DNA of 64,000 bases. Origin: Verpa conica. Its lineage: Eukaryota; Ascomycota; Pezizomycetes; Pezizales; Morchellaceae. The translations under genes and the position numbers were made by a program. This document shows, one piece after another, positions 47,960-59,394 of the stretch. The notes below the pieces were generated by a model that was given only the letters and a program-made list of their open reading frames with translations, ran no database searches and had not been told where the DNA came from. The DNA is taken from assembly GCA_033030425.1 (NCBI GenBank), contig JAUFSD010000012.1, positions 930,001 through 994,000 of the forward strand, written 5' to 3'. Positions within the stretch are counted from its first letter, which is position 1; each line of letters starts with the position of its first letter.

Positions 47960-49226
47960 CTACCGCTTCTTAACAACGGGTTTTGGCTTCGCCTCATCAT
48001 CCTTAATAGGATGGAGCATAACCTTGATCGGGTACTGAGGGTTATTGGATTGATGACCTTTGCTCCAGTCGTAGGATACGGCATAGGCGAAGATAGAGCC
48101 ATTTCTATTAAAGGCAGTTGCAGGGATTGTACCGTGAACAGAAGGATAACCTTTGAGGCGGTGCTTTGCATCTTTGTCCCTATTTAGGTGTTAACAATGT
48201 ATTCTTTAGGCGAGGGAAACAAGATTACAAACCAGAAGTGGAAGGTTCCGTCTGAACCGGCGGTAGAGAATGTACCATATGTAGGGTGGAAAGAGATAGC
48301 ATTGACTGAGAAGACGTTGACGTTTGGGGTGCCAACGGGAGTCTCACGGTGGCATTTAAAGGAAAAGTTCATGCTATACATAAGTCAGTGTTGTTCATCA
48401 GACAATGAGATTCTCAGAGGAAAAATATACTTTGACTGCTTATCATCCACATATTGAATTGCACATCTTCCCTCAATACTCCCCACGGCAAATCCAGATG
48501 CATCCGGGAAGCAGCTTACAACCCTCGTCTGCCATTTTAGTGGGCTCGGTATTGTCTTCCAAATCACAGTTGGATTCGCAAGATTAACAATCTCAATCTG
48601 CTTCTCTGCCAGCCCAACAACCATCAAGCTCTGGGAGACATCAAGAGTATAAACCCTCTCCTGTAACTGCAATGTAGCCACAGGCGCTTGCTGCCGCAAA
48701 TCCCAATACTTCAAGGTCTTATCCCAAGACCCCGTAACTAACATCTCCGCCCCGTTTGGTGGCTGGATGAAACGGCAAGCACGGATGGGCTGGTCGTGAA
48801 CTGCGACTTGGGTACTTGTACCGGATTGCAGGTCGAACATACGGGCTGCTTTATCTGCACCCCCGGAAAGAACCTTGGATCCATCCTATGCTGTCCCATT
48901 AGTACGTGTTTCGATTCCGGTGGCTGAAAATCTTAGAGGGAAAAATATAAACTTACTTTAGACCAAACCACCGATAACACAGGGCCATCATGTTCATACG
49001 CAGCTTTTCCAACTGAACTTCCCGTAGCAGATATCTCGTATATCCTAACCTTCTTATCCCAACTCGCAACAGCTAGATGCTCTGACTGTGAAGAAAACGA
49101 AATATCAGAGACGCTGTCCTCTGGCGGTGATGAAAGCTCTATGTCTTTGCTCAGGTCGCCCTGGTTATTTGCATTTGCAGCGGCAGAAGGACCGGCCTGG
49201 GCAGTATTACCGCCAAAGAACGCCAT
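47960..49226 (-). CDS. RAE1: mRNA export WD40 protein Rae1/Gle2
   Basis: A beta-propeller nucleoporin that binds Nup98 and serves poly(A) RNA export and spindle checkpoint functions. 361 aa from four exons (49226-48957, 48885-48431, 48373-48233, 48179-47960). Conserved blocks: [63 protein letters not shown], the Rae1-specific [11 protein letters not shown] and NFSFKCHRE, and [20 protein letters not shown]. The C-terminus is basic (KPVVKKR). The third intron uses a GTTTGT donor, required to give [14 protein letters not shown]. Length fits the family. The gene is intact. Confidence 0.95.
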
Positions 49227-49974
49227 AGCTGATTATTGGGAGGTTTTTGGTAGAGTAGGAGTTCTCCTGTAAAGGTATAATGTGGGAGAGGTGGTAGAGG
49301 TCGGCAGAGATCGGTGGTGTTGCGCGACGAAGTGAGTCGAACAGAACAGGGAACGCGGGCATCAGATTTACGCGCTGTGACTAAGGCGACAACGAGCGCA
49401 GAGCCGCACAGGGGTCTAAAATAGGATACCTAACCCTCATGCACGTAGATGTCAACGCCCAGAATGTCATTATAACCAGCCTCAATCTTAGCCCCATTCC
49501 CAAGCCTAAAGATTGACTATACTACTGAATACTGAAAATTCTCTTCCATATTCTGGTACAAACTACTACTGAGAAACCCTCTCTCGGCCCTCCCACTAAA
49601 CTACCCTATAGAGGTTGTAGGGGCACTTAATCAAAAGCTACATACAGTATAAGCGTTTAGTCTCTCTGCCTTATCGACAGTTTACCAAGGTTGAGATTTT
49701 GTTTTCAAGTGATCCCCTACGTTGAACTAGACATCGAGATATCTAGTCAAGACTTTATTGGAATGTGGGAGTGGGAGGTGATTACTGTCAAATATATTCT
49801 CCTAATCCCCACTAAAAATACAATAAGAATGAAGACACTCTACTCCACCATAAAATTCGAGAATCTAAGCGACTTCCAGCCCTGTAAAGATAAAGAAATC
49901 CCCTGTATAGCCTCATTAACTCCCCGAAAAAATGCACAAAAATCAATAAAAGAACCTTAAACAACTAATGATTA
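49227..49974. other. Intergenic: RAE1 promoter and RTC4 3' UTR
   Basis: About 750 bases between tandem minus-strand genes; AT-rich. I see no gene or repeat. Confidence 0.5.
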
Positions 49975-52461
49975 TTAATCGCTGTTATCAGAAAAGTCTA
50001 AGAAACCCTGTTTCTTCTTGGCCACCGTAGGCGTCTGAGTTGCGTTGATGTCGAACCAGGGGCCATCCTCCTCATCATATATATCTTCTGTGTAGTCGTC
50101 AAAGTGCAGCTTTTCCCCTATTTCTCGACTTGCATCTAGAGTTTTCCTAGCCACAAATTCACTCACGTTCATGTCTTCCATGATGAGACGCACGCCAAGT
50201 TCTGGTACCAGGACGGTTTGGATAAATGCACTGATACCCCCTTGTCCGATCAATCTATCCTTTTTAGCAGCATCGCCAATAAATGATCCAAGCCTCATTG
50301 TGATTTCGTGGAGCCTAAAGTGATAATAAGTAAGCAGATAGTCTATTAAATAGAACGAGTAGCGGAGCTGGCAAAAGTGCATACAGAATTGCAGAACCTC
50401 TTGGGCCGTAATAACCAGGGTACTGCAGTTGGACATCCCTCCGTAATAACATCGCTGCATTTCCTCTGGTTTCTTTCTGCTGCATTGCAAAAACCTCTCT
50501 AAACGGAGATATAACCTTATTCTCAACTATATCGACCAAAAGCTGATGATACTTTTCAACTCTTTTCTTAAGACCCCCCCACTCAATGACAGGATATCCC
50601 TTCTTTTCCCATTCTTTCCTCAAGTCTGCTGCCTTATGTTTATCGCAGATTTCGGTCCATTCGGCCATTCGTATGGACTTGAGTTCCCCATCATCATATC
50701 TCCAGGCATCCAAGGTGCCAAGTGGGAGAATCGCATTACAGAGAACGCAGACGTCGGCAGTCTCGAGTTTCGCCTTCCGCTTTTTTGCCTGTTCCCGCAA
50801 CTTAGTGTCTTCTAATATAAGACTGATATTATCCATGTGCCGCACTTGAGAAGATGATTGTGATTCCTCAGCAAATAACTCAACATCATCTGCGGATGAA
50901 TCGTCTTGTCCCATCCATTTTTCCTTCGTGGTTGAAAGATCAATTGCCTTCGACGCCTTCCGCTTTTTGGAACCTATACTTAAATTAGCCAGGGAAGGGA
51001 AGAAAAACACATTAAGGGACATACCTCCTTTCTCTAAACCTTCAATACTATTAATCTCGTCGTTTGACTCGTCTATGTAGTAGCTCTGTGTTTGTGATTC
51101 ATTTTCTTGAGGTTCGGGAGATGGATTATCTAGATGGCTGATTAGCTGTGTCTCCTAGTCTCGATACAGATTTCCTTACACTTTCTACTAAATGGATCGA
51201 TAAACGCCTTTGATTTTGGTTTTTCACTCTGATGCTTTTTAGGCAATTTGAATTTCTCTGTAGGGTCCTGAAATCTTCTAGACTGTGGTTTAGGTGGGTA
51301 ATCATCCGCTACAAAGGAAGTAAGCTCCTGCCTAGTAAAAAGCAAAAGAGTGTCTTACAATCATTCCCACTTTGGCTCTCCGCTTTTTTAGACAGTGGGT
51401 ACTCAAGCTGGGGATTTCGAAACCCCTTGGAGGCATGGGCTTGGATAGGAGTATCTTCTTTCTCTGGAAGCGGAAAGTACTTCCTAGGATCTTTAAAGGC
51501 TCTATTAGGCTGTGTAATACTAGCTTCTGAAGTTTCAGGTTTAGATTCCTCCTTGCTCTCATCTCCAGAGTCTGAGATCAAACTTGTTGACTGTATCATC
51601 TTTGCCTGGGCACCTGATCCTATATTACAGTTAGCGGTATGTAGACTATAAGGTTGACAAAGTAGTGAACGAGTACGTACGATTTCGATTACCAAATGTC
51701 GCCTTGCCCTTATACGTTGGTTTTCTCCTAATTTGTCCAGTGTCCCAATTACTTCCTGGTAGTGGCTTCCTGTCGTGTCCCCTAACGCTATCGGCATCAA
51801 AACCTGCCCCACGCATGTGTTGCGGATTAACTCGCCCTTTCTGTTTCTCTCTCAGCATCCTTTTTGTCTCCTTTTCTCGCTCCTCCGTTGTTTCAACCTT
51901 TTTGCTGTTCCACACTGTTGGTATAATATCTCCATCCCGTAGCTGGCCCTCCATCATGTTTGGTTTTGTTGGTGTTGTGTCTTCATCATGCAAACTCTCT
52001 TGGGCCTGTGAAGACCTCGTCTTCCTCTGCTTTGGTGTGGAGAAGTCGTCGATGTCAAGATAGGGGCCGTCCATTCCATCACTGGTATTTGTATCGCGAA
52101 CTGGGGTCGGGCGACGTATACGGGCGCCTCGCGGTGAGGTTGTTACAGATGGTGCTTTAGAGCTAGTAAGCTCATCCTCTTCATCTACCGACGAGTCATC
52201 TCTTATGGGGGCTCCACTAGCCTGCAAAGCTTGTCCCGTTTGCTTCTTATTAGTGACCTGGGATCCCGAGCCGCCTGAGGTGTTCCTAAACGTGGAAAGT
52301 AGCGAACCCTTGGGACCGTCCGTTGCCCGCATCCCCATCCTTCTGCTCCCACCACTAAGGTCATATTTTGCTGATTGAATCATCAGGAAGTTGTGGGCTA
52401 ACCCGACAGAGAGAAATATCCGTGGATAGGTGGTGGTATTGCCCGTCCCTAGCTTCCCCAT
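49975..52461 (-). CDS. RTC4: Restriction of telomere capping protein 4 (Rtc4-like)
   Basis: 734 aa from six exons (52461-51681, 51619-51359, 51308-51180, 51129-51025, 50973-50385, 50314-49975). The first two-thirds is disordered, Ser/Thr/Lys-rich. The C-terminal ~250 residues form the RTC4-like domain (ADVCVLCNAILPLG, KAADLRKEWEKKGYP, then YPGYYGPRGSAIL, LGSFIGDAAKKDRL, LVPELGVRLIMEDM). In yeast, RTC4 was found by a genetic link to telomere capping; its biochemical role is unknown. The central region (exons 2-3) has a repeated short motif of the form F-x-[DN]-P-x3-[FY]-x-L-x-K. The start is uncertain: a second in-frame ATG 78 bases on (52383) is equally plausible. Confidence 0.87.
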
Positions 52462-52679
52462 TCAAAAGCAAACGCGGCTCAAGAGGCTCAAGGAACCTAG
52501 GGACCAGCAGAAAAGGCACGTGACCTTGCTTGGCAATATCAGCCCTCCTACCGAGGCAACAAAGATTCACAAAATAGAGACGTAGCAGTTTAGATATTCA
52601 TATATTTATTCGAAAAATTCCTATGAAGTAAAGAGCTGGAACATATCATAATCCTCCGGTGAACAAACTTCTTTAGAAA

Positions 52680-53427
52680 CTAGTTGAGTTGTCTGTACTT
52701 AAGGCCATAGTAGAAGAGCCCATAAGTGGCCTGAGACTTTTGTTAGATCTAGAACATATTCCAAGTAGCCAGGGAAACTCACCAGAACGCTCAATCCCTT
52801 TATTTTTGAGTTTTCTTATTAGCCTGTTAATCAATAAAGGGTATAAAGAGCTTGTAAACTTACAATTGGAAGAGGTTTGCCAGTCTGTACGGATAAAGGT
52901 ATTATTTTCTCGCATTAAAAATGCAGGTTGGATTCTGATTAACTCACCTTGATTGCCCTAGGGTAACTAGAAGCCCCTAAGATTAATGAAGCAAGCAAGG
53001 CTGTCTACGTAATACAAGAGATTATATTAATACTCATTTCTAGAATTAAACTATGCATTACTTTACCTCGATTCCGTACGGCTGTCCATTCTTGATACGA
53101 AGCCCTCCATACCCGTAGAGAGCCCCAACACCCACACCAGCAACTGGGTCGGGTCAGCAACGTCTTCAGAGAACCGCACCGGAGATATCTGAGGGATTAC
53201 CGATAGATGGGATAGAACCCTGGCGACTATTTATTTGTTTCCGGAAAGGTTAGCTAGTGCTCAAAGTGTATTTGGTCTGACAGTTCGGTCTCATACATAT
53301 ATCCCATCGTTCCGCCAAAAGCGCACAAAGCGCCGAGAATGAGAGCGGGAAGATCAGCCTACGCAATTTACTACGTCAACAAATACTCCATTAGACTCCA
53401 CAAACCAGAGCAACCTAGCCCTACCAT
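52680..53427 (-). CDS. TMEM14-family small membrane protein
   Basis: 103 aa assembled from eight exons: 53427-53425 (start codon only), 53358-53297, 53226-53201, 53143-53067, 53004-52948, 52884-52864, 52797-52783 (15 nt, GLSVL) and 52730-52680. The product shows four hydrophobic segments with the family motifs LPALILGALCAFGGTMGYIR, QGSIPSIVAGVGVGALYGYG, TALLASLILGASSYPRAIK and LPIGLSVLATYGLFYYGLK. TMEM14 proteins are ~100-aa four-helix proteins of mitochondria or ER; TMEM14C assists porphyrin transport in animals, while fungal roles are unclear. All junction phases agree. The gene is divergent from OST2 with 241 bases between the starts. Transcript evidence would be needed to settle the smallest exons. 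Confidence 0.82.
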
Positions 53428-53668
53428 TTTCAGTGGTATTTGAGATTATAGGTGTTTAATTTTGATGGGTGATTTCGCGTGAGGTTGAAGTTACTAGCGA
53501 GCGAGTAGGGATGTTGTAACCCACCGTTTACGAGAGCTCAAGTTGCAACGCGGCTTCATGACAACGTCGCCTGTACCACTCCCACCATCCCCAGACCTTA
53601 CAACCACCCCCAGCAAAATTCATAACATCAACCACAGTAATTGAACTAGAACCTCAAATAAGCTCATA

Positions 53669-54355
53669 ATGGCACCCAAGAAGAATAGCACCGCAGTCAA
53701 TACACCAGCACCCGCTATCGTACCCGCTTCAACGGTTTCTCCACCGTCAAAGGCTCCTGCTTCATCCTCAAACAACCCATTCACTATCTTCGCCAAGGTG
53801 TACCAAAACTATCTTGAGTCCACACCTCAGCGCACAAAGTTGATCGATGCGTTCTTGGGCTTTTTGGTCGTCACAGGAGTGTTGCAATTCGTTTACTGCG
53901 TAGTTGCCGGGAATTACGTACGCTCCTCTCAGCTCTTCAGGCCACGACAGCCTTTTATTTGCTTTCATGAGCTATGAAACAAGAATCGGAATCTGTCGCT
54001 AACATTTTTCAATAAACAGCCATTCAATGCTTTTCTAGCTGGTTTCTCTGCAACTGTCGGGCAGTTTGTCTTGACTGGTACGAAATACGGCCTAGTTTAT
54101 CTTGTGCACAATTGGTTTTAGCTTTGTTGCTAACACTTATTCATTTCAGCTTCTCTACGTATCCAATCAAACCCGGCAAACAAAACTGAGTTCTCAAGCG
54201 TTTCTCCTGAACGGTTTGACTCCCTTCCCTTTTACCAACCTCCCGAGCTTGGTATCGAGAAAATAACGCTCACGACGTTTTATAACAGGGCATTCGCGGA
54301 CTTCGTTTTTGGCAGCGTTCTCCTTCATCTTTTCTGCACTAATTTCATCAATTAG
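53669..54355 (+). CDS. OST2: Oligosaccharyltransferase subunit Ost2/DAD1
   Basis: A core subunit of the ER oligosaccharyltransferase, needed for N-glycosylation. 145 aa from four exons (53669-53917, 54020-54077, 54150-54213, 54289-54355). A ~40-residue Ala/Pro/Ser-rich N-terminal tail precedes the DAD1 core: TKLIDAFLGFLVVTGVLQFV, NYPFNAFLAGFSATVGQFVL, SLRIQSNPANKTEFSSVSPE and RAFADFVFGSVLLHLFCTNF. Three membrane segments are evident. The last intron has a GTTTGA donor. Length and motif order fit the family; the gene is intact. Confidence 0.96.
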
Positions 54356-54617
54356 AATTGGCATCATTCGTTTTCTTTCGCGTCAGTTCATGTTTTGTAT
54401 TGTACGGGTGGTTTAGGACTTTAACGGGGTGATACCAAAATTCTTGCACTACATAGAAGGAATTGAAGTACATATTATAGTCCATATTTGTACTTTTACC
54501 TTTTGAAGGACTTTTCATGTGACTCAATAGGAAAAAAAATCATATATAATCAAAATATGGCTAAATATTTACATAAAAATGCTCTTGGATATATACAATA
54601 TAATCCAAAAGGAGTAT

Positions 54618-56555
54618 TTAGTCTAGTTTGAATACCTTTCGAATCGCAACCCCAAAGCGCCTGATTGCTTCAGTCATGGCCGTACTCTGCATCGACAAAA
54701 TCTAATTAGTATGAGTTATGAGAGAGAGCAGAAATGATTACCTCAGCAGCAGCAAATGTAGCCCTAAAAAATAGCTCTTTGTGCTCAATGTCCTGCTCCG
54801 CGAAGAACCAGCTCCCTGGAGAAACCAAGACATTCTCAGACACTGACGCGAGGAAAATCTCGTTTTCAATCGACTGAATAGATCTCGTCTGAATCTCAGG
54901 GTGCTTCTCAACCGCGATTTTAATCCAATGGAACATGCCGGCTGCAGGGGGCGTCCAACTAGCGATTTCCGCGGGAAGGTATTCCTCGCATGCATGCAGT
55001 AGTACATCCCTCCTTTGCGTATATTCCAACCTGAGGTTGATAAGCCAATCCAAATAACCAGCGTGGCCCCACTCCTCATCCAACAGTTTGTGGAGTATCA
55101 CCTGTGAGAATCCAGATGGGTTCTGGACAGAAACCTCGTTGTGTCGAATCATTCGCTCACAGATTTGTGCAGATGCAGTTATCCACCCCAACCGGCATCC
55201 CGGTGCAAGAACTTTAGAAAATGAATCAACACGGATCACACGCCCGTCAACGTCCATGCGAAGAAGAGATGGGACCAAAGAGCTAAGGAACTCGTCATGG
55301 GTCTTAGGGAGTGGTACAGCAGGGGCATCTCGTCCTGTGTAGGGTTGCATTTGAAGGAAATAGTAGGGCTCGTCTTCAATGATAATCAGATCATGTTTCT
55401 GGCAAACCTTGTACACTGCCTCTCTACGCTCTTTGCCCTGGGTCGCTCCTGTAGGATTTTGGCCTGATGGGACTGTGTAGAGTAGGAATGGCCTTGGTCC
55501 ACCTCGTGCTTTCTCATCCCAGTTCTCGAGTAGCTCATCAAGGGCTTCGGGGAGCAGCCCCTCAGCGTCTATCTTCACCCCAGCCATTCTACAACCCAGC
55601 GGATAGGCAGTCTCCACAGCTGTAGCGAAGGTGTATTCTTCAGAAATGATGTAGTCACCCCTTTTTAGGAACATGCGGTACAACATGTCCAAAGCAGAGG
55701 TGCTCCCAACGCTTGTGACACATTGCCAGTCTTGGTATGGGGGGTCGTGAACAATCTAGGTAGTAGAATCATCAGAAAGATCCCCCCAAACTTCCCAGAG
55801 AAATTCCTCACCTCAGTATGTTCAGTAAGCCATCGGAGAATTTGGGCCGCCCCTGTTCCCTGTCCATAGTTGAGAGAAATTGCAAGATCAAACGCAGATT
55901 TGCCTTCTTTGACGTCATGCTTTCCAATACGAAGAACCTTCCCAGACTCTATAGTCTCAGCTTCTGAAAACTTTCCAATGCTAGGGACCTTGATGTCTAT
56001 GTACTCGAACGGAAAGTAGTCGCTTGAAGGAAGACCGCCACCAAGAGAAATTAACCCTAAAGACAATAGTGAGCCGCCATCCACTATATAGAGGACCAAA
56101 AATCCTAAATCATACCAGGAGTAGCCAGGTACCTAGCTGCACCTTTTAGAGATGATGCCTGGCGAGATTTGCTCTCCTCATTCAAATGGTCTGTAAAATA
56201 GATTTAATTGTCATTATTGGTTTCCAAGATTCAACAGTTTGAAATATAATGCTTTATGCGCTGTATATAGCTAGGGGGAATGACTCACGGTCCCACTTCT
56301 TCGCTATAGGCTTCCATGAAGCCTATTTATAATTGAATTAACACTAGGTAAGACAATTGAATCACTAAAGATAGTTCAACTAACCTTTGATTTGAAAAGG
56401 TCACTGCTAGTAGCAGCGGCCACTCCTCCATTCAGAGGCCCAGCCTTTGTTCGTCTTGCAAGAACACCAGTACAGGTGAGAGGATCCGGGATTGTTACAG
56501 AGGTGGTATCGCTGGTAGCATGAACTCCAACTTCTTCAAAGCTAGGCGGAGACAT
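54618..56555 (-). CDS. ARO8: Aromatic/alpha-aminoadipate aminotransferase (ARO8-like)
   Basis: A PLP-dependent class I aminotransferase for phenylalanine/tyrosine and, in fungi, the aminoadipate step of lysine synthesis. 535 aa from six exons (56555-56385, 56322-56289, 56190-56116, 56056-55812, 55755-54742, 54686-54618). Markers: LISLGGGLPSSDYFPF, LNYGQGTGAAQILRWL, TVPSGQNPTGAT, IIIEDEPYYFLQ, the PLP lysine in RVDSFSKVLAPGCRLGW, and the SPGSWFFAEQ substrate-arm motif. The N-terminal ~55 residues are variable; the ASWKPIAKKWD block begins the fold. Cytosolic role expected. The gene is intact. Confidence 0.94.
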
Positions 56556-59394
56556 GATTGTGGTGATGAAAATTCCAATTTAACAACGGGAAGTAAGAAC
56601 AAGAGACTGGAGAAAAGGTGGAGTCAGGTCCTAGGGTTTATTTTTCGGCTAGTGCTGTAGTCACGGGGACTTATTAAGGAAGGTTGTTGATGGTTTCTAG
56701 TAACAACGACAGGTAAAGGTAGAGTGTGGAGGTTTGGGGGAATCACAGAGATTAAAAAGAAAAGGATTATCAGGAGGATAATAAGAAGTAAGAGGAGGAG
56801 AAAGAGATCCCATGATGTATACTAATACAAAAGGGATGCCAGCTACATACTGACTATCCAACAAACGATGTGTAAGAATACTGCAAGTGCTAATCTCTCG
56901 TGGCTTCCAAGATATCTTAGAATGCGAATGCAGGGTGCCGGCCAAAGCCTCGCTGAAGGAATGCGGCGCCCTGATTCGTTGTATACTACTAGGTATTTAC
57001 GTTCTCTGTTATCACCGGAAACCACAGAACAGCCGCTTACCCAACAGCTCGGTTCCTTACGGCATTACGATAACCTATCCTCCCACCACCCACACCATTG
57101 GTGGGGCAGGGTCCCAGAAAGCTATTGATCTCCTACGGTGTGTCTCTCGCTTCAAAACCCGGGAGGTACGCACTATGCATTACCGGAACTGGCCGACTCG
57201 ACCCGACCGGCGATCTAGCAAGGCCATCGTCCCTGGAAGGTCGAGGCATCATAGTCTATACCCTAACCAAATATAAATTTGTATAACATACACTATTCCT
57301 GTAACTACTTCATGCTGATAGAGCTCCCCCACATGAAAGATATCACCTTGTGCTGTTACGGAACCCTAGGAAATCGCCAAAATCTTGCTCTGATAAATGA
57401 TCTACCCCACTCATAGCCCCTGCTTGTGTTACCCCGCGTTAAATATTACCATTGGAGTCTCGTGGCCGAAGAGGATAAGAGTGACGTACTTCACTATAAT
57501 TGGGCATCAATAAACTTACATAAAGGGCAGGAAAGTCTAAAATCCAAAGTTTCGAGATTAGGATATAACATCACTCGGACAAGAACTACCTGCGATCGAT
57601 AGATGCTTCACAAGACCCTACCCTCCCTTATAGGAGTGTCAAATTTTCAATATTCCACACCCCACATCCTACATTCCATAATCATCTAAAAGAATGGTAA
57701 CAGCAAATGCCATCATGTCTTTTATCTGAGCTCTCTGGAGTACGTACATACATACAACGAGGGAGGTTTCTTCAGCGCCTAGCTACTAGCCTTATTTATT
57801 CAGCTATAGTCTTTTTTGCAAGTCAGGGTTTTGTATGCCTTTCAGGGCTTCTAGTTTAGTGTTACTACTTATTAAACCAATGAGATAGCCTCGGAGAAAC
57901 CCAAAAACAAAAAAATCCAGATTTTATGTTACGTAATAAACAGACCAGGTCCATGTCAGATTACCAACTGACTACTAGTATTAGGGGAAGTGACGACGCT
58001 GACTATATAACGGACATATATTTATTATACTAAGCAGAATAATTTAAGCGGAGAAATGTCCCGAGTTATTCTGGGAGAACAATGACTCTGAAACGAATCC
58101 TTACTCTATCTCAAAATCCGCTTGATCCATTTACGCAAAGAAACGATACATGGTAGTACAACCGATCCTAATATTCTCGACGAATATATACGCATTAGAA
58201 AAAGTGTCATTAGCCATCGCAGTCACATGTCACTCTCACCCTGGATCAGTACCACTAGGATCAACCGTATCCATCATTTGCTCTTGATCTAGCTCGGTAT
58301 TGACAGGTGTCAGGAAATGTTCATATTGCTGAAAACCGAGGTCCATAAGGGGCTAGAGGACTAAATTTTGCCACTATTGAAGGTTTAGTAGGTATGGTTA
58401 AAGATTATTGCGTTAGGTATTGAAAGACTTTGTACTAGTAACGGTCCTACATGGTAATTACCCCCTTAGTTAAGAGATTTTGTACAGATTATTTACTAAC
58501 AATTTTATAGATCGAATGAGAGACTCTGTATTGTAAGAATGGGTAGATATGACTTCATTTCGCCACCCTCACTAAATGCAGTGTGCAAGGCTTAATTCTC
58601 TAATGTAATACCAGAGATCTTTTATTGAGCTTATCTTAATCTTTCTATCTGAGAGATACAACAACCGTAGCCTCTTCATAACTATATTCCTAATTAGCTA
58701 CCTCTCGAGTAGCAGTTAACCGAATTAAGCACCTCGTGACTGATCAGGGGTGATTTGAAGCCATTATGAAACTATATCACAGATCTAGAGCAATAATTTT
58801 ACACTAATGAAGCGTAACCTTCTCTCAGATAAAGGCTACTACATATTTTATTTGTCTTAGAAATTATAACGAGTGATTCTCGTAATATGGATAGCAGTCC
58901 TTAGTGGTATAATATTTATAGTCCTTTGTGAAATTCAGAAATTTAGATCGGAACTTAGACAAAATAATGTAATCCCAAGCCCAAGTTATACTAACACCCA
59001 TAACCACTAGCCACTAATGCATAAGTTAATACATAGCCGAAGTAGCAATATATTAGAGATAAAACAATCATGGCCTTTAGCACTTTGTATCCCCTCCTCT
59101 TTCCCACCTACAATCATGTTCTAGTAATAAATAATATGCACCCTAATAACTCAATAAAAGCTTTACAACAAAAGAAGATACACAAAATTCCAGGGTCGAA
59201 TCTTCGTCGTTTGTTGTACATAATTACCATTAACTAAGTAACACGCAAGAAAACAGACCAAAGCAGGAAAAAAGTAAAAAGAGACCCTTCCAAAAAAAAC
59301 AAAAGACAACCAGTCCAAACGCAAAACCAAAGTAAAGTAGGTAAGCCAAAACAAAAAGCCCTATTGCCAGCAGGTAGTCGCCCCGTTTAAACCT
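56556..59394. other. Gene desert between ARO8 and KOG1
   Basis: About 2.8 kb, mostly AT-rich beyond 57.3 kb. No gene is supported. A 36-codon minus-strand frame at 58236-58346 has gene-like composition but no recognisable family (see findings). Confidence 0.5.

Noticed and set aside
53226..53297. Apparent frameshift at an AT repeat in the TMEM14 gene
   Set aside because: On recounting, the exon ends GGA TAT AT before GTATGA and joins T CGC in phase; no frameshift exists.
56868..57286. Overlapping open frames on both strands after ARO8
   Set aside because: They show no domain, no splice structure and no family resemblance.
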